Source: Pseudomonadota bacterium (GTDB taxonomy: Bacteria; Bdellovibrionota_B; Oligoflexia; Oligoflexales; JAPPIL01). From it: a stretch of DNA of 5,942 bases. Below are positions 1 to 5,886 of this stretch, one piece after another. Numbering within the stretch: the stretch's first letter is position 1; every line of letters starts with the position of its first letter. The stretch lies in contig JAPPIL010000247.1 in assembly GCA_028877195.1 (NCBI GenBank), positions 1 to 5,942 of the forward strand. Direction: 5' to 3'. Position numbers and translations under genes: made by a program. The notes under the pieces are model-generated. The model did no database searches, had not been told where the DNA came from, and worked only from the letters and a program-made list of their open reading frames with translations.

Positions 1-49
1 CGTGAGGTTTTGTGCCTCAATAACTTGGCTGCACGGAGCAAGATGGAAG

Positions 50-67
50 AGGGGGATGCTTCCCCCT
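50..67. repeat. Perfect G/C hairpin in the leader upstream of lpd
   Basis: A 7-bp perfect inverted repeat (arms 50-56 and 61-67, five G:C pairs flanked by A:T) surrounds a 4-base TGCT loop. No T-run follows on the + strand and no convincing A-run precedes it, so it is not a textbook intrinsic terminator. It may still mark the 3' end of an upstream transcript or a leader structure. The right arm contains TTCCCCCT, an 8-mer that recurs twice after the lipoprotein gene. The structure is seen directly; its role is inferred. Confidence 0.5.
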
Positions 68-107
68 GCAACAAACAGTCTTTCTGTGTAGTCATATTTG
101 CCAACAA

Positions 108-113
108 TATAGT
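108..113 (+). promoter_or_regulatory. Possible -10 box for the lpd-sucA unit
   Basis: TATAGT matches the sigma-70 -10 consensus at five of six positions and lies about 13 bases before the strong SD sequence at 126-130. A start of transcription near 119-121 would give a very short leader. No good -35 hexamer is found at 16-18 bases upstream (the bases there read about TGTGTA), and there is no TGn extension. This is therefore only a weak candidate, and the unit could instead be transcribed from upstream of the window. Confidence 0.25.
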
Positions 114-125
114 TATGCGCTGACT

Positions 126-130
126 GGAGG
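126..130 (+). promoter_or_regulatory. Strong Shine-Dalgarno for lpd, spaced for an ATT start
   Basis: GGAGG is a near-perfect anti-16S match. It lies 19 bases before the GTG at 150, which is too far for normal initiation, but exactly 7 bases before an in-frame ATT at 138 (another ATT is at 135). No in-frame ATG, GTG or TTG occurs between the SD and the GTG at 150. The SD therefore points to a start upstream of the GTG; see the separate finding. Confidence 0.55.
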
Positions 131-149
131 TACGATTATTCAACAACGC

Positions 150-1511
150 GTGTATGACCTAACGATTATCGGCGCAGGGCCAGGTGGTTATGTCTGTGCT
201 ATTCGTGCCGCCCAACTAGGTCTCAAGGTATGTTGCGTCGACAACGCTGATTTTCTTGGCGGCACATGTCTCAATGTCGGCTGTATTCCCAGCAAGGCAT
301 TGCTTGAGTCATCGCATCATTATCAAGTAGCAAGCAAAGAACTTCGTCAACACGGGGTAGAGGTTGCTAGCGTTAAATTAAACCTCGCCCAAATGATGAC
401 ACGCAAGAACGGCATCATCAAAAAGCTAGGCACTGGCATCAAACATCTGTGTAAAAAGCACCATATCACCGTTAAGCACGGGCTTGGCAAGATCACCAAC
501 CCGCAAACCGTGTTGATTGCACCACAGAACGAGAAAATTTCTAGCCGCCATATCGTCATCGCAACAGGGAGCGTGCCGATCGCATTACCGAATTACCCAT
601 TTGATGGGCAGCGCATCGTTTCATCAACAGAAGCACTGGCATTTAGTTCTGTGCCTCAACGTTTAGCTGTTCTTGGCGGTGGTGTCGTCGGGCTAGAGAT
701 GGCAAGTGTTTGGCATCGTCTCGGTAGCAAGGTGCAGGTGATAGAAGCACAGCCTCGTCTGTTGCCAGAGATGGATGCGGAGTTGAGCATTGCGGTCGCA
801 AAGCATTTACAACAGCAAGGTATTGAGGTCTATCTCCAGAACAAGCTGGTTAAAATTGCGCAGAACACTCTCTATCTTGAGCGCGGCGACAAACTGCCAG
901 TTGATAAACTTCTCGTCGCCGTTGGGCGTAAACCTGCCAGTACAGGAATTGGGTTAGAAGAACTTGGTGTTGAGTTAGATGCACGGGGTGCGATAAAAGT
1001 TAACAGCAAGGGGATGACCAATGTCAAAAATATCTATGCTATCGGTGATGTCTGTGGCGGTATGATGTTAGCGCACAAGGCTGAAGAAGAGGGTGTCGCC
1101 GTTGCCGAAAATATCGCAGGGCGGGCGGGACATGTGAATTATCAGGCTATTCCCGCAGTGGTCTATACTTTTCCTGAAGTTGCCAGTGTCGGCATAACGG
1201 AAGAGCAGGCGCAAGCACAAGGTATCGCAGTGCGCATCGGTAAATTTCCCTTGCGGGCGAATGGTCGTGCCATCACTGCCGCACAGGAAGAGGGTTTTGT
1301 GAAAATGATCAGTGCGGCGGACAGCGATGAAATGCTTGGTTGTCATATCTTTGCTGCACAGGCATCGGAGTTGATAGCCGAGATGGTGTTAGCACGGGAG
1401 TATCGTGCTAGCAGTGAAGACATCGCACGCACGACGCATGCGCATCCGACCTTATCGGAGGCTTTGAAAGAAGCAGCACTTGCTACCGATAAACGTGCGC
1501 TACATTTTTGA
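150..1511 (+). CDS. lpdA: Dihydrolipoyl dehydrogenase (E3 component of 2-oxoacid dehydrogenase complexes)
   Basis: This cytoplasmic FAD flavoprotein reoxidises the dihydrolipoyl arm of E2 and passes electrons to NAD+. Counting from the GTG (453 residues), the FAD dinucleotide-binding motif GAGPGG is at 8-13. The redox-active disulfide motif GGTCLNVGCIPSK is at 37-49, with Cys40 and Cys45. An IATGS motif is at 137-141. The NAD-binding GGGVVGLE is at 176-183, with acidic Glu199 at the strand end typical of NAD preference. YAIGD is at 296-300. The dimer-interface catalytic pair is His432 and Glu437 within HAHPTLSE. The length is close to the usual 460-480, and there is no fused lipoyl domain. 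The family call is secure; whether it also serves pyruvate dehydrogenase or the glycine cleavage system cannot be told. The SD placement suggests translation may begin at ATT 138, adding four residues. sucA follows at once, which supports a role in the 2-oxoglutarate complex. Confidence 0.96.
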   Translation: MYDLTIIGAGPGGYVCAIRAAQLGLKVCCVDNADFLGGTCLNVGCIPSKALLESSHHYQVASKELRQHGVEVASVKLNLAQMMTRKNGIIKKLGTGIKHLCKKHHITVKHGLGKITNPQTVLIAPQNEKISSRHIVIATGSVPIALPNYPFDGQRIVSSTEALAFSSVPQRLAVLGGGVVGLEMASVWHRLGSKVQVIEAQPRLLPEMDAELSIAVAKHLQQQGIEVYLQNKLVKIAQNTLYLERGDKLPVDKLLVAVGRKPASTGIGLEELGVELDARGAIKVNSKGMTNVKNIYAIGDVCGGMMLAHKAEEEGVAVAENIAGRAGHVNYQAIPAVVYTFPEVASVGITEEQAQAQGIAVRIGKFPLRANGRAITAAQEEGFVKMISAADSDEMLGCHIFAAQASELIAEMVLAREYRASSEDIARTTHAHPTLSEALKEAALATDKRALHF

Positions 1512-1526
1512 TTTCCGAGTTTGAAC

Positions 1527-1531
1527 GTAGG
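1527..1531 (+). promoter_or_regulatory. Ribosome binding site that favours the ATG start of sucA
   Basis: GTAGG lies 7 bases before ATG 1539, a normal SD spacing. The alternative in-frame TTG at 1521 has only a poor CGAG upstream. The ATG is therefore the preferred start, giving an 881-residue protein that begins MDLGVHNTEYLEE. Confidence 0.5.
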
Positions 1532-1538
1532 CAAGAGC

Positions 1539-4184
1539 ATGGATTTAGGGGTTCACAATACCGAATACCTAGAGGAGATGTACCGGGTTTTCGTGCGTGC
1601 GCCTGAACAGTTAGACCCAGAGCTGCGGCGCTTTTTTCAGGAGCTTGAGAGCCAAACTCCTACCCAAATTCAAACACCTAAACATTCCCAGAATAATGCC
1701 AAAGTTGAAGCGATGATCAATACGTTTCGGCGGCGTGGGCATTTGAAAGCTGACTTAAATCCACTTACAGATGCAGGTAGCAGTGCGAATGTGCCTTATA
1801 GTTTGCAGGATTTTGCTTTGCAAACCGTTGACCCGCAGCAACTGCTGTATCCGACGAATTTATCAGGCGTGTATAGCGCGACGGCACAGGAAATTATAGA
1901 GATTTTACAACAAAGTTACTGCGGCGCGATCGGTGTGGATTATGTGGAAATTAACAACGAAGAGCGAGTGCAGTGGATAAGCAAGAAGCTGGAGCAGTGT
2001 GCAGGACGGATGACCTTCACGGCTGCGGAACGCCAGCGTATTCTTTGGGATTTGCTAGCCGCGGAGGGGCTGGAGAAGTTTTTACATACTCGCTATCTGG
2101 GGCAAAAACGCTTCTCGTTAGAGGGGTGTGATAGTTTGATTCCGATGCTTGATTTTATGTTAAGCACAGCTGCAAGTCAGGGAGTGGAAGATGTCTGTGT
2201 TGGTATGGCGCATCGGGGACGGCTAAATGTTTTAGCGAATATCATGCATAAGGATTTAGCGTCGTTATTTGCCGAGTTTGAGGACAGTTCTAACGATGAT
2301 GCTGATAGTTCCTTTGATATCGATGGCGATGTTAAGTATCACCTCGGTTTTAGCACCTCTGTGCAGCGAGACGGGCGTGATATTGCTATTAGCCTGTTGC
2401 CAAACCCCAGCCATTTAGAGGCGATAAACCCAGTGCTGGAGGGGTATGTGCGTGCTAAACAACGGCAACGCCACGATAGTCTAGGCACAAAAACTTTGCC
2501 GCTCCTCATTCACGGCGATGCTTCCTTTAGCGGGCAGGGGGTGGTTTACGAGACGCTCAATCTTTCCAAGCTTCCTGCTTATAGCACAGGCGGCACGGTG
2601 CATATCGTCATTGACAATCAAATTGGTTTCACCACCAACCCAGATTGTGCACGTTCAACGGAATACTGTTCAGACATTGTGAAAGCCATTCGTGCGCCTG
2701 TCTTTCATGTCAATGCCGATGACCCTGAAGCTACGGTATTGACCGCGATACTTGCCTTCTCTTATCGGCAAAAGTTTCACAGCGATGTTGTCATTCACTT
2801 GGTTGGTTATCGTCGCTATGGTCATAACGAGGGTGATGAACCTGCGTTCACGCAACCGTTGATGTATAAAAAAATAAAAACGCATCCGCGGGTAGCGGAA
2901 AAATACATTAGCCAAGACGGTAAATTTGCGCTGGCGGAGGTGGATGCACTGCGCAGTAAGTATCGTCGTATGCTTGATGATGCCTATCAACGGGTCAAAA
3001 ATTTAACACCACCGAAAACACAAGCAACAGTTGTCCAACGCCCACGGATAAAGACGGCGGTTAACGGTAGCGAACTCAAAGACCTCGCCGTCAAGATAAC
3101 ATCTGTTCCCGATAGTTTTACCTTGCACCCTAAAATTGCGAAACTGTTTCAGCAACGGCGTGCGATGTGGCAAACCAAGATCGATTGGGGCATGGCAGAA
3201 CTGTTGGCGTTAGCAGCTTTGGCACGCGAGGGCATCCATCTTCGTCTTTCAGGGCAGGATGTTCAACGTGGCACGTTTAGTAGCAGGCATGCGGTGGTGT
3301 GGGATTTAGAAAATGGTTCAGACTATCAGGTGCTTGCGGGAAGCGGCAATGTGGATATTATCAACAGTCCGTTATCGGAATTTGGGGCGCTTGGCTTTGA
3401 GTTTGGTTATTCGGTAGTGGGAGAGCGGACATTGGTGCTGTGGGAGGCGCAGTTTGGTGATTTTTCCAATGGTGCACAGGTAATAATTGACCAGTTCTTA
3501 TCGGCATCGGCAGCAAAATGGGAGATGCATTCAAACTTGGTGCTACTCTTGCCGCATGGCTATGAGGGTATGGGGCCTGAACACTCTAACGCTCGCCCCG
3601 AACGCTTCTTACAACTGTGTGGCAATAATAACATGCAGGTGGCTGTGCCTTCCACGGCAGCCCAATACTTCCATCTTTTGCGCCGTCAGGCATTGGCACA
3701 GCGTCGTCAACCGTTGGTGGTGATGTCTCCGAAGAGTATGCTTCGTCATCCGCAGGTATCTTCACCGTTGCAGGCTTTCACTAAAGGCACGTTTGCGAAG
3801 ATAATAGATGACGATGCCGTTAATGCCGCTGACGTTAAGAAGATTATCTTTTGTGCGGGTAAAATTTACTATGAATTGCTTGCCGCACGAGGCGAAAAAA
3901 CAGACACTGCGATTATTCGTTTTGAGTATTTGTATCCGTTTCCGAGCAAAGTTTTTGCAGACATAATCGGCAAGTATAAGCATGTTGCCAAAATTATTTG
4001 GGCACAAGAAGAACCACAAAACATGGGTGGTTGGAGCTATATTCGTGCTAAAATAGAGAGAGTGGTTAAGATGCGATTGCATTATGTCGGTAGAAGAATA
4101 TCAGGCACGACAGCTGAAGGTTCTTTGCAGGCACATCGCAAAGCGCAGAGTATGATTGTTCGCACTGCTTTGGGTTATCGCTAA
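1539..4184 (+). CDS. sucA: 2-oxoglutarate dehydrogenase E1 component (thiamine diphosphate-dependent)
   Basis: E1 decarboxylates 2-oxoglutarate using thiamine diphosphate and Mg2+, then transfers the succinyl group to the lipoyl domain of E2 in the TCA cycle. Motifs are numbered from a TTG at 1521; subtract 6 for the ATG start. The N-terminal E2-binding-type segment EYLEEMYRVF is at 15-24. FSLEGCDSLIPMLD is at 198-211, GMAHRGRLN at 228-236 and NPSHLEAINPVLEG at 295-308. The cofactor region HGDASFSGQG is at 331-340 and NQIGFTT at 366-372. YRRYGHNEGDEP is at 430-441. The C-terminal half has GQDVQRGTFSSRH at 578-590, LLPHGYEGMGPEHSNARPER at 676-695 and WAQEEPQNMGGW at 827-838. All halves are present, so it looks intact. 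At 881 residues it is somewhat shorter than the roughly 930 of E. coli, mostly through a short N-terminus. HGYEGMGPEHS fits 2-oxoglutarate rather than 2-oxoadipate E1. It lies 27 bases after lpd, almost surely co-transcribed; sucB is absent here. Confidence 0.95.
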   Translation: MDLGVHNTEYLEEMYRVFVRAPEQLDPELRRFFQELESQTPTQIQTPKHSQNNAKVEAMINTFRRRGHLKADLNPLTDAGSSANVPYSLQDFALQTVDPQQLLYPTNLSGVYSATAQEIIEILQQSYCGAIGVDYVEINNEERVQWISKKLEQCAGRMTFTAAERQRILWDLLAAEGLEKFLHTRYLGQKRFSLEGCDSLIPMLDFMLSTAASQGVEDVCVGMAHRGRLNVLANIMHKDLASLFAEFEDSSNDDADSSFDIDGDVKYHLGFSTSVQRDGRDIAISLLPNPSHLEAINPVLEGYVRAKQRQRHDSLGTKTLPLLIHGDASFSGQGVVYETLNLSKLPAYSTGGTVHIVIDNQIGFTTNPDCARSTEYCSDIVKAIRAPVFHVNADDPEATVLTAILAFSYRQKFHSDVVIHLVGYRRYGHNEGDEPAFTQPLMYKKIKTHPRVAEKYISQDGKFALAEVDALRSKYRRMLDDAYQRVKNLTPPKTQATVVQRPRIKTAVNGSELKDLAVKITSVPDSFTLHPKIAKLFQQRRAMWQTKIDWGMAELLALAALAREGIHLRLSGQDVQRGTFSSRHAVVWDLENGSDYQVLAGSGNVDIINSPLSEFGALGFEFGYSVVGERTLVLWEAQFGDFSNGAQVIIDQFLSASAAKWEMHSNLVLLLPHGYEGMGPEHSNARPERFLQLCGNNNMQVAVPSTAAQYFHLLRRQALAQRRQPLVVMSPKSMLRHPQVSSPLQAFTKGTFAKIIDDDAVNAADVKKIIFCAGKIYYELLAARGEKTDTAIIRFEYLYPFPSKVFADIIGKYKHVAKIIWAQEEPQNMGGWSYIRAKIERVVKMRLHYVGRRISGTTAEGSLQAHRKAQSMIVRTALGYR

Positions 4185-4219
4185 TAAACAAGTGCCAAAA
4201 GGCACTTGTTTATTAGCGA
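4178..4219 (+). terminator. Perfect 19-bp hairpin over the sucA stop codon; likely (bidirectional) terminator
   Basis: Arms 4178-4196 and 4201-4219 are exact reverse complements around an AAAA loop. The G/C-rich core (about 4189-4196 with 4201-4208) is followed by TTTATTA and preceded on the other side by TAATAAA. It can therefore act as an intrinsic terminator on both strands, with the short U-tract lying inside the longer stem. The left arm includes the last sense codons and the TAA stop of sucA. It separates the lpd-sucA unit from the lipoprotein gene. The stem is seen directly; termination is inferred, as no long T-run extends beyond the stem. Confidence 0.75.
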
Positions 4220-4226
4220 ATAAGAA

Positions 4227-4291
4227 GTCGCCGATAGGCGCAAGACATGGCTGTGCAAGTAACACTTGTGCCAGGCTTATGGGTAGGCGAC
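4227..4291. other. Possible structured intergenic segment closed by a 6-bp stem
   Basis: GTCGCC at 4227-4232 and GGCGAC at 4286-4291 are perfect complements enclosing 53 bases. Inside are TGGC/GCCA (4248-4251 with 4270-4273) and CAAGT/ACTTG (4256-4260 with 4264-4268) around an AAC loop, which can stack as one interrupted hairpin. A competing small CGCC-GATA-GGCG hairpin sits at 4229-4240. The arrangement could be the fold of a small RNA or a leader element, but it does not match any RNA family I recognise and it is not a tRNA. Confidence 0.3.
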
Positions 4292-4311
4292 AACCACTCA
4301 TGTAAAAACCT

Positions 4312-4335
4312 TCAAACTTTTTGAAAAAAGTTTGA
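4312..4335. repeat. 10-bp A/T-rich inverted repeat upstream of the lipoprotein gene
   Basis: Arms 4312-4321 and 4326-4335 are perfect complements around a TGAA loop, with only two G:C pairs. On the - strand the hairpin is followed by GGTTTTT (from 4303-4310), resembling a weak reverse-direction terminator. The right arm can alternatively pair with 4340-4347 downstream. It lies about 40 bases before the start of the lipoprotein gene and may therefore fall in its promoter or 5' leader. Function is not known. Confidence 0.5.
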
Positions 4336-4362
4336 TCAAAAACTTTTAGAAAGAAAAACTTT

Positions 4363-4368
4363 AGGAAG
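4363..4368 (+). promoter_or_regulatory. Shine-Dalgarno for the lipoprotein gene, supporting a GTG start
   Basis: AGGAAG ends 8 bases before GTG 4377, which is normal spacing. The GTG is followed at once by a textbook signal peptide, so this start is well supported despite the non-ATG codon. The preceding AAACTTT is the third copy of an imperfect repeat in this leader. Confidence 0.6.
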
Positions 4369-4376
4369 AGAAACAG

Positions 4377-5732
4377 GTGCTGTCAAAAATATTCATCATC
4401 ATACCGACAATCCTGCTTCTATCATCATGTGTAACCCCGATTCTACAAGTGCTCGTGCCAGATGCGATAATTCAGCAGCGACCCAGCACGCAAGAACCAA
4501 CAGTAGAGCCGCCGCCTTCTTTTGCGGACATGATACGAGATCAGCATTATGTCGGTTGGTTTAATAATGACCGCACGCGGCAAAGCTATCCCGCCATCCT
4601 ACAGTTAGCGCCGCACCAGACTGATAGTCAATCTACGAGCGCGATACAGATGCATGCAGTGTTGCGCATTTTTACTGCTAACGATATGCCCTTATCAGCA
4701 TTTTATGCAGATGTGTCGTTGCGCACAGGCAAGCGCAGCGATGATCAGTTGTTATTTCCGCAAGCAACACGGCAAAAGATTAAAGTCGTTGGGGCAGGAC
4801 AGTTGGGTGATGATGGTCAAGCGCAGTTGTTTGCAGTCGTTTATGGGTTTGGGCAGGGGATGATAAACCTGCATCGGCAAGCGGTATCGTCGTATGCTTT
4901 GCCAACAACGAGCGCTTATCCGCAAGCATCAGCGCAGATAGATGGTGGCTATACGCAGTTCCCGCAGCAAGCGTTTGTGCAGCAACAGTTGCCAGCTGTA
5001 AACACCAAGCTTCTTGAGGATTCCAAAAACCTTCTGGCAAACGATTTGTTTGGCTTCAACCATGAGCTACGCACACGTTTGGGTGTTTATTACGGTGTGT
5101 TGCATCATGAGTATCACAATCGCTTTCAATATGTGCGCTTGGCATTTACTGGCGACAAGTCTGGCAAGAACAACATGCTGACGACGGCAAACACTTTATT
5201 TTTCTCGTTACCGAACAAGCGAGAATTTGTTGTCTATCGCTATAGCAACCAACTCCAAGACGATGACGCGTTGCCAACGATTCTTGCAGGGGAGGGTGAT
5301 AATTTCCTTAAAATTAAGCAATGGGATAGGGATAAGATAGAAGCGCTCTGGTATTCAAAGGTGCATGGGCGTATCGGCAATGTTTATTTGCAACGCGATA
5401 GCTTCCCGCAACTGCCAAAGCAGGCGCAGATAGTATCAGCTCTTGCTGGTAGCTATGCAAATGCTGACTATGCTTGTGAGGTAAAAATAGACAATAAAAT
5501 AGCCAACGATGCCTCTCTTTACCCATCGACAGTGCATGGGAATGTGCGAGACATCAAGACAAGAAAAAACCACCTCATCAACGCAGGCCGCTATGATTTT
5601 TATCGCGGCAACGTTGAGTTGCTCTATGGCGGCAAACGTATGCGCTACAGCTTACAGCAGGGCGAGTTTGCACCCACTGTTGAAGATGTAGAGATTGGGG
5701 GATCTGCTTCTTCTTATGCTAAAAGCTTTTGA
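4377..5732 (+). CDS. Predicted outer-membrane lipoprotein of unknown function
   Basis: I do not recognise the family. The 451-residue product begins with a lipoprotein signal peptide: Lys4, a hydrophobic run to Leu15, then the lipobox L-S-S-C with Cys18 as the expected lipidated residue. Val follows the Cys instead of Asp, so Lol sorting to the outer membrane is expected. A Pro/Gln-rich tether (about 33-48) leads to a soluble region rich in alternating hydrophobic residues, suggesting beta structure. Two segments, about 57-168 and 237-341, look alike: each opens with a YxG[WV] motif, continues through beta-like strands and ends with a G..(G)..N[LV].LxR-type strand. A Gln-rich, Tyr/Pro-containing linker (about 169-209) lies between them. 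The C-terminal 110 residues may hold a third, diverged unit. No catalytic motif is seen. It has its own SD and follows a terminator, so is likely transcribed separately from sucA. The lipoprotein call is firm; the role is unknown. Confidence 0.85.
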   Translation: MLSKIFIIIPTILLLSSCVTPILQVLVPDAIIQQRPSTQEPTVEPPPSFADMIRDQHYVGWFNNDRTRQSYPAILQLAPHQTDSQSTSAIQMHAVLRIFTANDMPLSAFYADVSLRTGKRSDDQLLFPQATRQKIKVVGAGQLGDDGQAQLFAVVYGFGQGMINLHRQAVSSYALPTTSAYPQASAQIDGGYTQFPQQAFVQQQLPAVNTKLLEDSKNLLANDLFGFNHELRTRLGVYYGVLHHEYHNRFQYVRLAFTGDKSGKNNMLTTANTLFFSLPNKREFVVYRYSNQLQDDDALPTILAGEGDNFLKIKQWDRDKIEALWYSKVHGRIGNVYLQRDSFPQLPKQAQIVSALAGSYANADYACEVKIDNKIANDASLYPSTVHGNVRDIKTRKNHLINAGRYDFYRGNVELLYGGKRMRYSLQQGEFAPTVEDVEIGGSASSYAKSF

Positions 5733-5750
5733 CTTTGTTTGCTTTTGTAT

Positions 5751-5775
5751 ACGAGAAGGCGTTCCCCCTTCTCGT
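5751..5775 (+). terminator. 9-bp hairpin after the lipoprotein gene; possible terminator
   Basis: Arms 5751-5759 and 5767-5775 are perfect complements around a 7-base loop and lie 18 bases after the lipoprotein stop codon. Only a pyrimidine-rich tract (GCTCTTCCCCCTCTT) follows instead of a clean T-run, so intrinsic termination would be weak. Alternatively it may be an mRNA 3'-end stabilising structure or part of an intergenic repeat. Confidence 0.45.
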
Positions 5776-5787
5776 GCTCTTCCCCCT

Positions 5788-5804
5788 CTTGTCTTGCAGA
5801 CAAG
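5788..5804. repeat. Second hairpin downstream of the lipoprotein gene
   Basis: CTTGTCT at 5788-5794 pairs perfectly with AGACAAG at 5798-5804 around a 3-base loop (or 6 bp around 5 bases). It lies 12 bases after the preceding hairpin, so the two may form a tandem 3'-end structure. No T-run follows. Confidence 0.4.
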
Positions 5805-5862
5805 CAAAGTAGTTATTGGCACGGGCAACCGTATAACAGCAGACACCGATGCCTGTCTTCAT

Positions 5863-5886
5863 ACATATGAGTCATAAGACATATGT
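5863..5886. repeat. 7-bp inverted repeat with ATGAGTCAT in its loop side
   Basis: ACATATG at 5863-5869 and CATATGT at 5880-5886 are perfect complements separated by 10 bases. The dyad-symmetric ATGAGTCAT at 5867-5875 lies across the left arm and loop. The nested symmetry would suit a protein-binding operator or a weak hairpin in front of a gene beyond the window. The rest of 5733-5942 holds no gene that I can support. Confidence 0.3.

Noticed and set aside
347..559. A - strand ORF opposite lpd (and similar antisense ORFs opposite sucA and the lipoprotein gene)
   Set aside because: They lie wholly inside strongly conserved genes on the other strand and give low-complexity, Cys/His/Leu-rich translations typical of shadow frames.
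1521..1538. TTG 1521 as the start of sucA
   Set aside because: The upstream SD is poor, whereas ATG 1539 has GTAGG 7 bases upstream. The extra six residues are not needed for any family motif.
4227..4291. A tRNA in the sucA-lipoprotein intergenic region
   Set aside because: The closing stem is 6 bp, there is no TTCRA-like T loop, no proper anticodon arm and no CCA end, and the length is too short.
4101..4301. A 66-codon - strand ORF with an AAGG at good spacing before its ATG
   Set aside because: It runs straight through the 19-bp terminator and antisense to the end of sucA. Its product has no recognisable pattern, and the frame is most simply a shadow of sucA and the hairpin.
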